Assembly: GCF_000455225.1 (NCBI RefSeq)
Contig: NZ_HF954537.1
Span: 273,079 to 337,078, forward strand
Direction of reading: 5' to 3'
From: Megasphaera massiliensis
Lineage (GTDB): Bacteria > Bacillota > Negativicutes > Veillonellales > Megasphaeraceae
Length of the DNA stretch: 64,000 nt
Under the pieces are notes generated by a model. It saw only the letters and a program-made list of their open reading frames with translations, did not search any database and was not told where the DNA came from. Each line of letters starts with the position of its first letter. Position 1 is the stretch's first letter. Positions 42,677 through 50,978 of this stretch are shown in pieces. The position numbers and the translations under genes were made by a program.

Positions 42677-43089
42677 AGATGCGAAACGGATTCTTTTCTT
42701 TTTCGATGACGGCCATGGCCGTCCTGACCTTGTCCCTGGCCATGACGACGGCTTTGTTGGCCGTGAGCAGCCTGCAGATGGTTGCCATATATGAAAAGAA
42801 AGTCCGCCTGCACTACTTGGCGGACAGTGCCGTCCGAGAAGGATGGCAGGAGGTACAACAAAATCCACTTCCTTATTTTCAACGTCACGCCGTGGCCGTG
42901 CCTCAATCGGCGCAGCTGGCCGAAAAGGGAGAAGCCGTCACTGTCGAAGTTCAGGGCGACCGCGGGTATTTGCGGGCCCTTGCCGTCGATGAAGCGGCAT
43001 CGTTAGAACAAACGAGCAGCCTTTTCTTTGAAGTAGTACGGCATGAAGACGGTCAGTATGAATTGCAGCCGATTCATTATCGGGATTGA
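42673..43089 (+). CDS. Pilin-like protein (PilX/GspK-like)
   Basis: 138 aa. Leader MKMRNG, then FFSFSMTAMAVLTLSLAMTT, with Ser at +5. The long N-terminal helix continues into LHYLADSAVREGWQEVQQNP, a pattern typical of PilX/GspK N-domains (ADSAVREG-like AESG motif). It is shorter than PilX or GspK. The ATG overlaps the previous stop by 4 bp and the stop is followed closely by the PilM-like gene. Confidence 0.65.
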   Translation: MKMRNGFFSFSMTAMAVLTLSLAMTTALLAVSSLQMVAIYEKKVRLHYLADSAVREGWQEVQQNPLPYFQRHAVAVPQSAQLAEKGEAVTVEVQGDRGYLRALAVDEAASLEQTSSLFFEVVRHEDGQYELQPIHYRD

Positions 43090-43100
43090 GAGGTGAGGGT

Positions 43101-43847
43101 ATGCGGCAGTACAGAAATGCCTGTCTGTGGCTGATGGGGCAGACGATTCGCGTTTTAAAACAAACACGCAAATGGTATGGTCCCGTCGCCTTTTGTCAAG
43201 GGCATACGGAGTGTGAGCGGCAATGGAAGAAGGATTGGCTTGATTCTCCCGATGAAATTCGGGCCAAAATGCCGCTGTTACTGGATCGCTACGGCCTGTC
43301 CGGCTGGCGTATCCATATCGTCGTCGGCGGACCGAATATGATATGGAAGCCTATTCCTTTAGCGACAGCAGATGCGGCCGAAGCCCGGGAACTCATTCGG
43401 GGTGCCGGCTTGCTCGACGAAGATGGGAAGCCCTATGGCTTTGACCTTGCTTGTCCTGAAAAAAATCGAGACGGGCTCTATGACTGGATCGTCGGCGCCT
43501 ATCCGGCCGACTGTATCGAGGCTTTGTGTCAATCCGTCGTCGATGCCGATGCCGTCCTTGCTTCCTTGGACCTGCTGCCTGCTTTTTTGGGACGGATCCA
43601 ACCGGAGGGGCAAGGCCTCCTATCGTTTCGGGATGAAAGGGTCCTCCATACGGTACATCTGCAAAACGGCCGGCCCCTGGCCTATGAGCTGCAAGAAGGT
43701 GCGCCTCTTTCAGAAGGGGCTTCACCTTTTATGTGGCAGGAAGACGGGGAGACGGAAGGCCGCCCCTTGTCGCCGTCGAAGGCCGTTGCTCAGGTCATGG
43801 AACAGTATGGACTGTCTCAGGCGACGGCGTCCTTGATTCTGCTGTAA
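43101..43847 (+). CDS. PilM-like or operon-specific cytoplasmic protein, function unclear
   Basis: 248 aa, soluble, no membrane segment. It occupies the position of pilM directly before PilN- and PilO-like genes, and pieces such as SVVDADAVLASLDLLPAFL are compatible with a degenerate actin-fold PilM, but the nucleotide-binding motifs are not evident. ATG 43101 has GAGGTGAGG upstream. If it is PilM it would connect the PilN cytoplasmic tail to the motor. The identity is an inference from context only. Confidence 0.5.
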   Translation: MRQYRNACLWLMGQTIRVLKQTRKWYGPVAFCQGHTECERQWKKDWLDSPDEIRAKMPLLLDRYGLSGWRIHIVVGGPNMIWKPIPLATADAAEARELIRGAGLLDEDGKPYGFDLACPEKNRDGLYDWIVGAYPADCIEALCQSVVDADAVLASLDLLPAFLGRIQPEGQGLLSFRDERVLHTVHLQNGRPLAYELQEGAPLSEGASPFMWQEDGETEGRPLSPSKAVAQVMEQYGLSQATASLILL

Positions 43848-43856
43848 GGGAGCGTG

Positions 43857-44372
43857 GTGAGCGTGAAATGCAACTTGATACCGCCGGCATACCGGCAGCC
43901 TCGATGCCTTTGGGGAAAGCCCCTTACGCTGGGACTCTTGGGATTGGCCGGACTCTTTTTGGCAGGCGGAACTTTTTTTCAATACCAAATCGCCCAAGAG
44001 AAAATGTATTATGAAAGGGTACTTTATCCGATCCAAGAGAGAATCAAAGGCCATAACGACCGGATCCGAGAGGGGCAGGCCTTGGCCGAACGACAGGCCA
44101 AAGAACGGCAGGAGACGTCTTTTTCCTGGCCTGTCTTGTTCGTGGATCTGGCCCTTTCCAAACCGGATACGGTCGTTGTCACCAAGGTCAGCGGCCGAGA
44201 CAGGGGAGCCGTCATCGAAGGCTTGACAGCGACTCCCGACGGGGCCCGAAAATGGCAGAGCTATTTACAGGCCGGCGGGCGGTATCAAGCGGCTGTGACC
44301 CGTATGCAGCCTAAAGGCGGCGAAGCCGTCCCTTTTTCCTTAGAAGTGAGTTGTCATGAAAAAAATTCTTAA
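43857..44372 (+). CDS. PilN-like pilus assembly protein
   Basis: About 171 aa. Short cytoplasmic N-terminus with CNLIPPAYR (PilN proteins carry an INLLPWR-type motif that binds PilM), one membrane segment (about residues 24-42, LTLGLLGLAGLFLAG), then a coiled region (ERIKGHNDRIREGQAL) and a small periplasmic domain. Start codon is one of three in-frame GTG codons (43854, 43857, 43863) after AAGGGAG; 43857 is given but not certain. It overlaps the PilO-like gene by 17 bp. Confidence 0.68.
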   Translation: MSVKCNLIPPAYRQPRCLWGKPLTLGLLGLAGLFLAGGTFFQYQIAQEKMYYERVLYPIQERIKGHNDRIREGQALAERQAKERQETSFSWPVLFVDLALSKPDTVVVTKVSGRDRGAVIEGLTATPDGARKWQSYLQAGGRYQAAVTRMQPKGGEAVPFSLEVSCHEKNS

Positions 44373-44832
44373 AGGGCGGGTGTGGTCACCGTCGTGGATC
44401 CTGGCGGCCTTACTATTGGCGGGGCTCTCTCTGGGGTATGCTTGGATGTCGTATCAATCTTTTACAGCATGGAAAAGTCTTCGCAGCCAGCTTCAAGTCT
44501 ATGCCCATAAAGATTTTTCGGCTTCCGCAGCGGTGCTGGACGGGAGTGCTGTCGATATGGAAGGGGCTGTTTCAAATCTGATCGACAGTCATGGACTGAC
44601 CCTCTTGTCGTGGCACCAGGCCCGACAGGGCGACGGCCAGACCCTGATGATGGAAGGTCCTTTTGCCTCGATCCTGTCATGGCTCAATGACTGGCAGAAA
44701 GAAGTTCCCAACGGGTCCGTAAAGGTCATCGAGTGGGTGCCGACAGGCGAATCGACGGTTATTACCGTCGAAGTGTCGGGCCCTCCGGGACATACTGTCA
44801 AACAGAGAAAAATGGCTGAGCCCGGCCCCTAG
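44356..44832 (+). CDS. PilO-like pilus assembly protein
   Basis: 158 aa. One membrane segment (about residues 14-32, WILAALLLAGLSLGYAWM), then a periplasmic region with LDGSAVDMEGAVSNLI and FASILSWLNDWQKEV, compatible with the ferredoxin-like PilO domain. It is expected to pair with the PilN-like protein to align the inner-membrane complex. It is last in the operon; no PilP or secretin PilQ follows, and a terminator lies at 44941. Confidence 0.65.
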   Translation: MKKILKGRVWSPSWILAALLLAGLSLGYAWMSYQSFTAWKSLRSQLQVYAHKDFSASAAVLDGSAVDMEGAVSNLIDSHGLTLLSWHQARQGDGQTLMMEGPFASILSWLNDWQKEVPNGSVKVIEWVPTGESTVITVEVSGPPGHTVKQRKMAEPGP

Positions 44833-44940
44833 ATAAGCGGGAACGCTTTCTGTCACCGTCATGGAGACTGAGTCAGGGGGAATCGGTGAAACATCCTTTT
44901 CCACAGATAGAGTTCTTGGTCCGTTGGTTACGGGCATCTG

Positions 44941-44974
44941 AAAAAGCCACTGATGACTAAATCAGTGGCTTTTT
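44941..44974. terminator. Bidirectional Rho-independent terminator
   Basis: AAAAAGCCACTGAT and ATCAGTGGCTTTTT are perfect 14-bp arms around GACTAA. It has A-run and T-run on either side, so it can end both the pilus operon (plus) and, further on, the minus-strand gene at 45050. Nothing else was recognised in 44833-45049. Confidence 0.9.
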
Positions 44975-45049
44975 GTCGTAAAAAATCAGAAGGCGGATTT
45001 CGGATACATAAATCAGTATCTATCCGGTACGAATCGATACGCCGATTTG

Positions 45050-45487
45050 TCAGTCGCCCCAGTCCATCATATGGTCGATAAAGGTGTCGATCCGGTCGCG
45101 TTGGCGCTCTTCCGGAGTTTTTTCCCGCGGGGCAGCATAGCACGGGCCGTGGTGATGGTAGGTTCCGCGACGGCCGGCTTGGCGGTAATGGGGATAGTAA
45201 GGCAGGGTATCCTGATGGAAGAAGGTTTCCGTATTGTACGTGTGGACGGCCTTATTGTACTGGTCGACGGCGTCTCTTCGCCGGGCCAGGAGTTCGTCAA
45301 TCTGTTTATCGACGTCGCGGACATAGGTGTCCAAATCTTTCCGATAGGCGTCCATTTCGGATCGGCTGGCCATCTCTGCTGAGAAGGGTTCATGGCTGCT
45401 GGAAAAACGTTCTTTGGCATCTGCGCCGATGGGCAGGGCCATTGCCAGGGAGGCTAGGATGGCAATAGACATCATTTTTTTTGACAT
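45050..45487 (-). CDS. Exported hypothetical protein
   Basis: 145 aa. Signal peptide (MSKKMMSIAILASLAMALPI, cleavage after GADA), then an alpha-helical charged region (RKDLDTYVRDVDKQIDELLARR, about residues 49-70) likely to form a coiled coil, and a His-rich segment YHHHGPCYAAP with a single cysteine. No known domain was recognised; periplasmic location is predicted. An AAAGGAG site precedes the start on the minus strand. It is monocistronic and faces the pilus operon across the shared terminator. Confidence 0.75.
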   Translation of the reverse strand: MSKKMMSIAILASLAMALPIGADAKERFSSSHEPFSAEMASRSEMDAYRKDLDTYVRDVDKQIDELLARRRDAVDQYNKAVHTYNTETFFHQDTLPYYPHYRQAGRRGTYHHHGPCYAAPREKTPEERQRDRIDTFIDHMMDWGD

Positions 45488-45900
45488 AGCGTGTAGTCTC
45501 CTTTTTTTACATAAAATACATAATTATTATACCTTATTTTTACACCGAACCTCAAGTTCTATTCGGAAGTCATGACCATAAGGAAAATCTTTCCGTTTCT
45601 CCCAAATCATCTGCCGTCCCTGTTTCGGGAGAGGGCGTTCAAAGCCGCTCCGACTGACAAGAGAATAGGAACGGCTGCCAGAGGTTTCAACTGGCTTTTC
45701 GGCCGAAGGCATGTTTTTAGAAAAAGTTTTCAAAAAAGACTTGACCGGTAGTTAATACCGAATGATAAGATAAATTTGTACCTGAGGTGAAGGCCGGGAC
45801 AGCCCCGTTTGTAAGCCCTTTTGGAAGGTTCGATACTTTTTGTTGCTTTTACACAGCCTCTTGGCTGTTTATAGATAGATATTGGATAGGAGACGATGAA
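45488..45900 (+). other. Intergenic region with a promoter for the alcohol dehydrogenase gene
   Basis: A candidate promoter is TTGACC (45741-45746) with GATAAG/TAAGAT (45764-45771). A 68-codon minus-strand frame (45527-45733) lacks a ribosome site and has only a TTG start; I could not support it as a gene. The rest is leader. Confidence 0.45.
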
Positions 45901-47076
45901 ATGGAAAACTTTGTTTTTGAAAATAGTACAAAAGCCTATTTTGGAAAAGGCTGCGTCGGTCAATACTTGCCGGAACTCTTGTCCCATTACGGGAAGACGG
46001 TCATGGTGGCCTATGGCGGCGGCTCCATTAAGCGGACCGGCATTTACGATGAAATCATGGCGATTTTGACCAAGGCCGAAAAGGCCGTCGTCGAATTTTC
46101 GGGCATCATGGCCAATCCGACCTATGCCAAGGTCCTCGAAGGGGCGAAAATCGCCAAAGAACAGGACGTGGACCTCATCTTGGCTGTCGGCGGCGGTTCG
46201 GTCATGGACTGCTGCAAAGCCGTGTCCCTGGCTGCCGTCTATGACGGTGACGTGTGGACTGATTTTTGGGCTAAGGCCGGCACCATCGACGTCAAACCTA
46301 TTCCGTTAGGCATCGTCATGACCGTATCGGGGACGGGCAGTGAGATGAACGGCGGCGCCGTCATTACCAACGAAGACGTAAAGATTAAGACCGGCCGCGA
46401 TTACCCGGCCCTCAACGCTCAATTTGCCCTCCTCGACCCGCTTTATACCTACACCGTTCCCAAGCTGCAGATGATTTCCGGCGCCTTTGATTCCTTTACG
46501 CACATGATGGAAACCTATTTCAGCGCCCCCGATGTTGATAATGTGTCGGACAGCATTAATGAAGCCCTCATGAAGAGCGTCGTCCGCAACCTTCGTAAGG
46601 CCATTGAAAATCCTGAAGACTACGAAGCCCGCAGCAACCTGGTCTGGCTCTCGACGATGGCTGAAAACCGTATCCTCAAATTGGGGAAGAAAGGCGATTT
46701 CCAAGGCCATATCTTAGAGCACTCCCTGGGAGCCTTTACGGACTGCAACCACGGCTGCGGCCTGGCCGTCCTCTTGCCGGTCTATTACCGCCACATTAAA
46801 GTTGAAGGGGCGGAAAAATTCGCCCGCTTTGCCAGCGAAGTTTGGGGCATTTCCCCGGAAGGGAAGACAACAGCTGAACTTGCTAACGACGGCGTCGAAG
46901 CCTTAGCCTATTTTGTAAAGGAAATCGGCCTGCCGACGACCTTGCGGGAACTGGGCATGACGGACGACCAAAAAGATTGGCTGCCCCGTATAGCTTCCGG
47001 TTGTGTCGCTTCGCCGGGAAGCTACAAGCACCTCGATGGCGATGAAATCTTGGCCATCTTTGAAGAAGCCTGGTAG
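45901..47076 (+). CDS. Iron-containing alcohol dehydrogenase (butanol dehydrogenase-like)
   Basis: 391 aa group III alcohol dehydrogenase, NAD(P)H-dependent. The nucleotide-binding GGGSVMDCCKAVSLAA, the TVSGTGSEMNGGAVIT segment and the metal-site region GAFDSFTHMMETYF (Asp and His ligands), with later His in HILEHSLGAF and DCNHGCGLAVL, identify the YqhD/BDH-like branch. It reduces aldehydes such as butanal or other short-chain compounds; the exact substrate is unknown. ATG 45901 has ATAGGAGA 7 bp upstream; a longer frame includes leader sequence and is rejected. The AEC transporter gene follows 19 bp later. Confidence 0.93.
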   Translation: MENFVFENSTKAYFGKGCVGQYLPELLSHYGKTVMVAYGGGSIKRTGIYDEIMAILTKAEKAVVEFSGIMANPTYAKVLEGAKIAKEQDVDLILAVGGGSVMDCCKAVSLAAVYDGDVWTDFWAKAGTIDVKPIPLGIVMTVSGTGSEMNGGAVITNEDVKIKTGRDYPALNAQFALLDPLYTYTVPKLQMISGAFDSFTHMMETYFSAPDVDNVSDSINEALMKSVVRNLRKAIENPEDYEARSNLVWLSTMAENRILKLGKKGDFQGHILEHSLGAFTDCNHGCGLAVLLPVYYRHIKVEGAEKFARFASEVWGISPEGKTTAELANDGVEALAYFVKEIGLPTTLRELGMTDDQKDWLPRIASGCVASPGSYKHLDGDEILAIFEEAW

Positions 47077-47095
47077 GAAGGATAATGAGGAACCG

Positions 47096-48016
47096 ATGCT
47101 TATTTTACAACAAATGATTATTTTCGTCCTGCTCATGGCCGTTGGCGCCTTGGCCCGTCGTTATGAAATCCTGACGCCGGCCAATCAGCCGCAGATTACG
47201 AAATTGGTGGTCAACATCGCTTATCCGGCCATTATCTTATCGGGCGTTACCGGCAAGGGCCCCCGCATTGAAGGGGCGGAACTGGCCTATGCCTTCGGCG
47301 TCATCCTGACCATGCTGGTTTTGCTCATGGCCTGTGCCTGGATCCTGCCGCGGATCCTTCGCTATCCCAAGAAACACTACGGCATCGTCAATGTCATGGT
47401 CATCTTCACCAATATCGGTTTCATGGGCGTTCCCATGATCGACGGCATTTACGGGAAGGATGCCCTCATTTATATGACCGTCCTCTTGATTCCTTTTAAT
47501 ATTCTCTTTTTCTCTTATGTTATTCAGACCATCAAAGGCAGTTCTGACAAGAAAGAACCCTTTCGTTGGCAGAGTTTGGCCAATACCGGCATGGGCGCCT
47601 GCATCCTGGCCATCATCCTTTACCTGAGCGGCATCGAGCTGCCGTATATACTGGCCCAGTCGATTATCATGCTCGGCAGTATGACGGCGCCTTTGGCCAT
47701 GATGCTCCTCGGTTCTTTCCTGACCGATACGGCGTGGAAGTGCATGATAAACGGCCGCATCATCGCCTTTACGATCCTCAAGATGGTCGTCATTCCCATC
47801 GTCCTGACCCTAATTCTCGGCCGCTTCGTGGATAATACGTATTTACTGGCCATCTGCATGGCGGCACTGGCGACGCCGTCAGGGAACATCATTCCCCTCT
47901 TGGCAGCCGTTTATAATAAAGACGCCTATCCTGTCTCCGTAGAGGGCATTGCCTTGACGACGGCTGCTGCCGTGGTTACCATGCCAATCGTCGCTGTCGT
48001 CACCGGCCTTGGTTGA
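47096..48016 (+). CDS. AEC family (auxin efflux carrier-type) transporter
   Basis: 306 aa, about ten membrane segments. Characteristic segments: MAVGALARRYEILTP, NIAYPAIILSGVTG, FTNIGFMGVPMIDGIYG, and the C-terminal half with LGSMTAPLAMMLLGSFL and ATPSGNIIPLLAAVYN. Bacterial AEC members export or import malate, malonate and other carboxylates. ATG 47096 (GAGG 5-8 bp upstream) is chosen over an upstream frame inside the dehydrogenase gene. Its position right after an alcohol dehydrogenase suggests a fermentation-product carrier, which is inference. Confidence 0.88.
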   Translation: MLILQQMIIFVLLMAVGALARRYEILTPANQPQITKLVVNIAYPAIILSGVTGKGPRIEGAELAYAFGVILTMLVLLMACAWILPRILRYPKKHYGIVNVMVIFTNIGFMGVPMIDGIYGKDALIYMTVLLIPFNILFFSYVIQTIKGSSDKKEPFRWQSLANTGMGACILAIILYLSGIELPYILAQSIIMLGSMTAPLAMMLLGSFLTDTAWKCMINGRIIAFTILKMVVIPIVLTLILGRFVDNTYLLAICMAALATPSGNIIPLLAAVYNKDAYPVSVEGIALTTAAAVVTMPIVAVVTGLG

Positions 48017-48085
48017 GATCAGGGGAAACCTTAGCTTATATCGATTTCATGACACTTCGTTTTTATTTGGAAAGGAAGGATTTTT

Positions 48086-49084
48086 ATGAAAACTCGCACC
48101 TTAGGAAAAGATTTTACCGTATCGGCCGTCGGCTTAGGCTGCATGGGCATGAGTCACGGTTATGGCAAGCCCAAGGATCGCCATGAAATGACAGAATTAT
48201 TGGCCAAGGCCGTCGATGCCGGCTATACCTTCTTCGATACGGCCGAAGTCTATGGGACACCGGACGATCCCCACGCCAACGAAACCTTGTTGGGAGAAGC
48301 CTTGAAGCCTTTCCGCGACCGCATCCAGATCGGCACCAAATTCGGCATCCACTTCGATATGACGTCGCCCGAGCCCAATAAGCCCATCGTCCCCGATGCC
48401 CGTCCGGAACTTATCCGCAAGTCCGTCGAAGACTCTTTGAAACGCCTTCAGACCGACCATATCGACATCTACTACCAGCATCGCCAGGACACCAAGGTTC
48501 CCGTCGAAGACGTAGCTGCCGTCATGGCTGACCTCATGAAGGAAGGGAAGATCCTTCATTGGGGCCTGTCCGAAGTCGACGCAGACACCCTGCGCCGGGC
48601 CCATGCCGTCTGCCCGGTCACGGCCGTACAGAACCGCTATTCCATGATGGCCCGCTGGTATGAAAAGATGTTCCCGGTCCTCGAAGAACTGCAGGTCGGC
48701 TTAGTTGCCTTTTCGCCTATGGCTAACGGTTTCCTGACGGCTCGGTACGATGCGAATTCTCAATTTGATCCCGATACGGACTACCGCCGGAATATGCCCC
48801 AGTTCCAGGCCGATGCTATCGAAGAAAACAAGGCCCTTTTGCAGTGGATCCAGGACCTGGCTGCCTCCAAGAATGCTACGCCGGCACAATTGTCCCTTGC
48901 CTGGATGATTTCTAAAAAGCCGTGGATCGTACCTATTCCGGGAACGACCAACCCGAATCGTCTCTTAGAAAACGGGGCAGCCGCGGACATCGAACTGACG
49001 GCTGATGAAGTACGCCAAATTGATGAAGCCCTGGATAAGATACAGATGTCGTCCGTCTTTGGCGGTACGGTCGTTCGGGGCTGA
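48086..49084 (+). CDS. Aldo/keto reductase
   Basis: 332 aa. AKR superfamily, the YakC/AKR13-like group by its N-terminus MKTRTLGKDFTVSAVGLGCMGMSHGY. Catalytic residues: Asp and Tyr in FDTAEVYGTP, Lys in IGTKFG, His in IYYQHRQD. The C-terminal cofactor region is IVPIPGTTNPNRLLENGAA. It is preceded by GGAAAGGAAGG. A strong hairpin (CTTTCCGACG/CGTCGGAAAG) follows. Unrelated in sequence subgroup to the AKR at 16003. Confidence 0.93.
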   Translation: MKTRTLGKDFTVSAVGLGCMGMSHGYGKPKDRHEMTELLAKAVDAGYTFFDTAEVYGTPDDPHANETLLGEALKPFRDRIQIGTKFGIHFDMTSPEPNKPIVPDARPELIRKSVEDSLKRLQTDHIDIYYQHRQDTKVPVEDVAAVMADLMKEGKILHWGLSEVDADTLRRAHAVCPVTAVQNRYSMMARWYEKMFPVLEELQVGLVAFSPMANGFLTARYDANSQFDPDTDYRRNMPQFQADAIEENKALLQWIQDLAASKNATPAQLSLAWMISKKPWIVPIPGTTNPNRLLENGAAADIELTADEVRQIDEALDKIQMSSVFGGTVVRG

Positions 49085-49087
49085 TCG

Positions 49088-49121
49088 CTTTCCGACGGTT
49101 CGTCGGAAAGACCGAATTTTT
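49088..49121 (+). terminator. Hairpin after the aldo/keto reductase
   Basis: CTTTCCGACG (49088-49097) and CGTCGGAAAG (49101-49110) are perfect arms; the T-run (TTTTT) begins 7 bases later, so termination efficiency is uncertain. Confidence 0.5.
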
Positions 49122-49149
49122 CAATTTATAATAAAAAAGACATATGTTC

Positions 49150-49182
49150 CCTTGACTTGGACTCGACACCAAGGTTTATAGT
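49150..49182 (+). promoter_or_regulatory. MerR-type promoter (19-bp spacer with dyad)
   Basis: TTGACT (49152-49157) and TATAGT (49177-49182) are separated by 19 bp, the elongated spacer used by MerR-family activators. The spacer contains the imperfect dyad CTTGACTTGG...CACCAAGG, close to sites bound by the AdhR/YyaN group that respond to aldehydes. The regulator gene is not in this window. It would drive the FMN reductase gene and possibly the hydrolase and flavodoxin genes after it. Confidence 0.7.
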
Positions 49183-49226
49183 ATAATAATGGAGTCAGGT
49201 TGAGGTGATGGAAAGAGGATATGACC

Positions 49227-49862
49227 ATGAAAGTATTATTGGTAAACGGCTCGCCTCATAAAGAAGGCTGTACCTATACGGCCCTTCAGGAAGTGGCCCG
49301 GACTTTGGAAACCCTCGGCATTGAAACGGAATTCTTTTGGATCGGTGTCAAACCGATTGGCGGCTGCATGGCCTGTCATAAGTGCCGGGAAATCGGGCGC
49401 TGCGTCATTCCCGACATCGTCAATGAATTTCGGGAAAAGGCCTTGTCGGCCGACGGCTTCGTCTTCGGCTCACCCGTCCATTATGCGGCTCTGGCCGGCA
49501 ATATGACGTCCTTCATGGACCGCGTCTTTTATGCCGAAGCCAACGGAAACGGCAATAAGGCCTTTTATTTGAAACCGGCAGCAGCCGTCATTTCGGCACG
49601 CCGGGCCGGGACGACCGTCTCTTTTGACCAGATGAATAAATACTTCACCCTGCAGGAAATGCCTATCGTCTCGTCGCGCTACTGGAATGAAGTCCACGGC
49701 GCGGCGCCGGAAGAAGTCTTGGAGGATAAGGAAGGCCTGTATACCATGCGGGTCTTAGGCCGTAATATGGCCTATATGCTGCGCTGTCAGGAAGCGGCCC
49801 GCCAGGCCGGTGTAGCCCTTCCGGAACGGGAAGAACCGATTTTCACGAATTTTATTCACTAA
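49227..49862 (+). CDS. NADPH-dependent FMN reductase / flavodoxin-fold oxidoreductase
   Basis: 211 aa from ATG 49227 (213 aa from ATG 49221). It starts KVLLVNGSPHKEGCTYTALQ, the flavin phosphate loop of the NAD(P)H-dependent FMN reductase family, followed by CMACHKCREIGRCVI, a four-cysteine segment common in the iron-sulfur flavoprotein-like branch, and GFVFGSPVHYAALAGNM. AGAGGA (49214-49219) lies 7 bp before 49227 and only 1 bp before 49221, so 49227 is preferred. It likely acts as a cytoplasmic quinone or nitro-reductase-like enzyme; the substrate is unknown. A MerR-type promoter precedes it. Confidence 0.88.
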   Translation: MKVLLVNGSPHKEGCTYTALQEVARTLETLGIETEFFWIGVKPIGGCMACHKCREIGRCVIPDIVNEFREKALSADGFVFGSPVHYAALAGNMTSFMDRVFYAEANGNGNKAFYLKPAAAVISARRAGTTVSFDQMNKYFTLQEMPIVSSRYWNEVHGAAPEEVLEDKEGLYTMRVLGRNMAYMLRCQEAARQAGVALPEREEPIFTNFIH

Positions 49863-49875
49863 AAGGAGGTACCTC

Positions 49876-50949
49876 ATGAAGATGAGAATGACTGCGGCAG
49901 CTATCTTGGCTGCGACACTGATTACCGGTTCGGCTTTTGCCATGAAGCCTGTGACTATCGTCGACCAGGGAAGTTTTTTGGCCGGAGGGACCGTGGTTAC
50001 GGCACCGGGCGAGTATAAGGGGACGACGGAACCGACCAACAACGCCGGCGAAACCCTGCACGGTGACCATGCCTACGTCTTTTATCAGGAACCGAAGAAT
50101 GCCCGCCGTACGGCCCTCGTCTTCCTTCACGGTTACGGTCAGTCGGCCAAGACCTGGGAAACGACACCCGACGGCCGCGACGGCTTCCAGAATATCTTTT
50201 TGGAAAAACGGTACAAGACCTATCTCGTCGACGAACCGCGGCGGGGACGGGCCGGCCGTTCTACCGTCCCGACTTCAATCAGCGCCCGTCCGGACGACCA
50301 ACTTTGGTTCAACAACTTCCGCATCGGCCAGTGGCCTGATTATAACGATAACGTAGCCTTCCCCAAAGACGCCGCTTCACAGGACCAGTTCTTCCGGGCT
50401 ATGACACCGGACACGGGGGCTTTTGACAGCCATGTCATCGCCACCGCCATGACGGCTGTCTTTGATAAGGTCGGCGACGGCGTCTTGATGACTCATTCGG
50501 CCGGCGGCGGTCCCGGCTGGGAAACGGCCATGGCCTCGTCTCATGTCAAGGGCGTCATCGCCTTGGAACCGGGAACCTTCCCCTTCCCGGAAGGGATGGT
50601 TCCGCCTGTGGAAGAAACGACCAGTCCTTTCCCTGCTAGAGGCACGGCTGTTTCTATGGATGAGTTCATGAAGCTGACCAAGATTCCCATCGTCGTCTAC
50701 TTTGGCGACAACATCCCGAAAGGCGATACCACGGTTGCCAATTGGGGCGAAGACAATTGGCGCGTCCGCTGGAATCTGGCCAAAAAATGGGAAGCCCTGG
50801 TCAATCAGTACGGTGGCCATGTGGAAGTCGTCAGCCTGCCCGACATCGGCATTAAGGGTAACACCCATTTCATGATGGCCGACCTCAATAACGAGGAAGT
50901 GGCCGACGCCATTGCAGCCTGGCTCCATAAACAAGGTTTAGATAAATAA
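49876..50949 (+). CDS. Exported alpha/beta hydrolase
   Basis: 357 aa. Signal peptide (MKMRMTAAAILAATLITGSA, cleavage near AFA-MK). Alpha/beta hydrolase motifs: LVFLHGYGQSAKTWE (oxyanion region), nucleophile Ser in MTHSAGGGPGW, Asp in VVYFGDNIP and His in GNTHFMMAD. The substrate is unknown; similar proteins are annotated as esterases. AAAAGGAGG precedes the start and the gene follows the FMN reductase by 13 bp, so they are probably co-transcribed. Confidence 0.85.
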   Translation: MKMRMTAAAILAATLITGSAFAMKPVTIVDQGSFLAGGTVVTAPGEYKGTTEPTNNAGETLHGDHAYVFYQEPKNARRTALVFLHGYGQSAKTWETTPDGRDGFQNIFLEKRYKTYLVDEPRRGRAGRSTVPTSISARPDDQLWFNNFRIGQWPDYNDNVAFPKDAASQDQFFRAMTPDTGAFDSHVIATAMTAVFDKVGDGVLMTHSAGGGPGWETAMASSHVKGVIALEPGTFPFPEGMVPPVEETTSPFPARGTAVSMDEFMKLTKIPIVVYFGDNIPKGDTTVANWGEDNWRVRWNLAKKWEALVNQYGGHVEVVSLPDIGIKGNTHFMMADLNNEEVADAIAAWLHKQGLDK

Positions 50950-50978
50950 TTTTATTATCGGACAAGGGGGATTTTGGT

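Noticed and set aside
44886-44959. Possible 24-residue peptide (GTG start) after the PilO-like gene
   Set aside because: It would run into the terminator stem, and the GTG start with a short G-rich upstream segment is weak evidence.
45527-45733. 68-codon minus-strand open frame between the exported protein and the alcohol dehydrogenase
   Set aside because: It has only a TTG start, no ribosome binding site, and no recognised motif; it overlaps the promoter region of the dehydrogenase gene.
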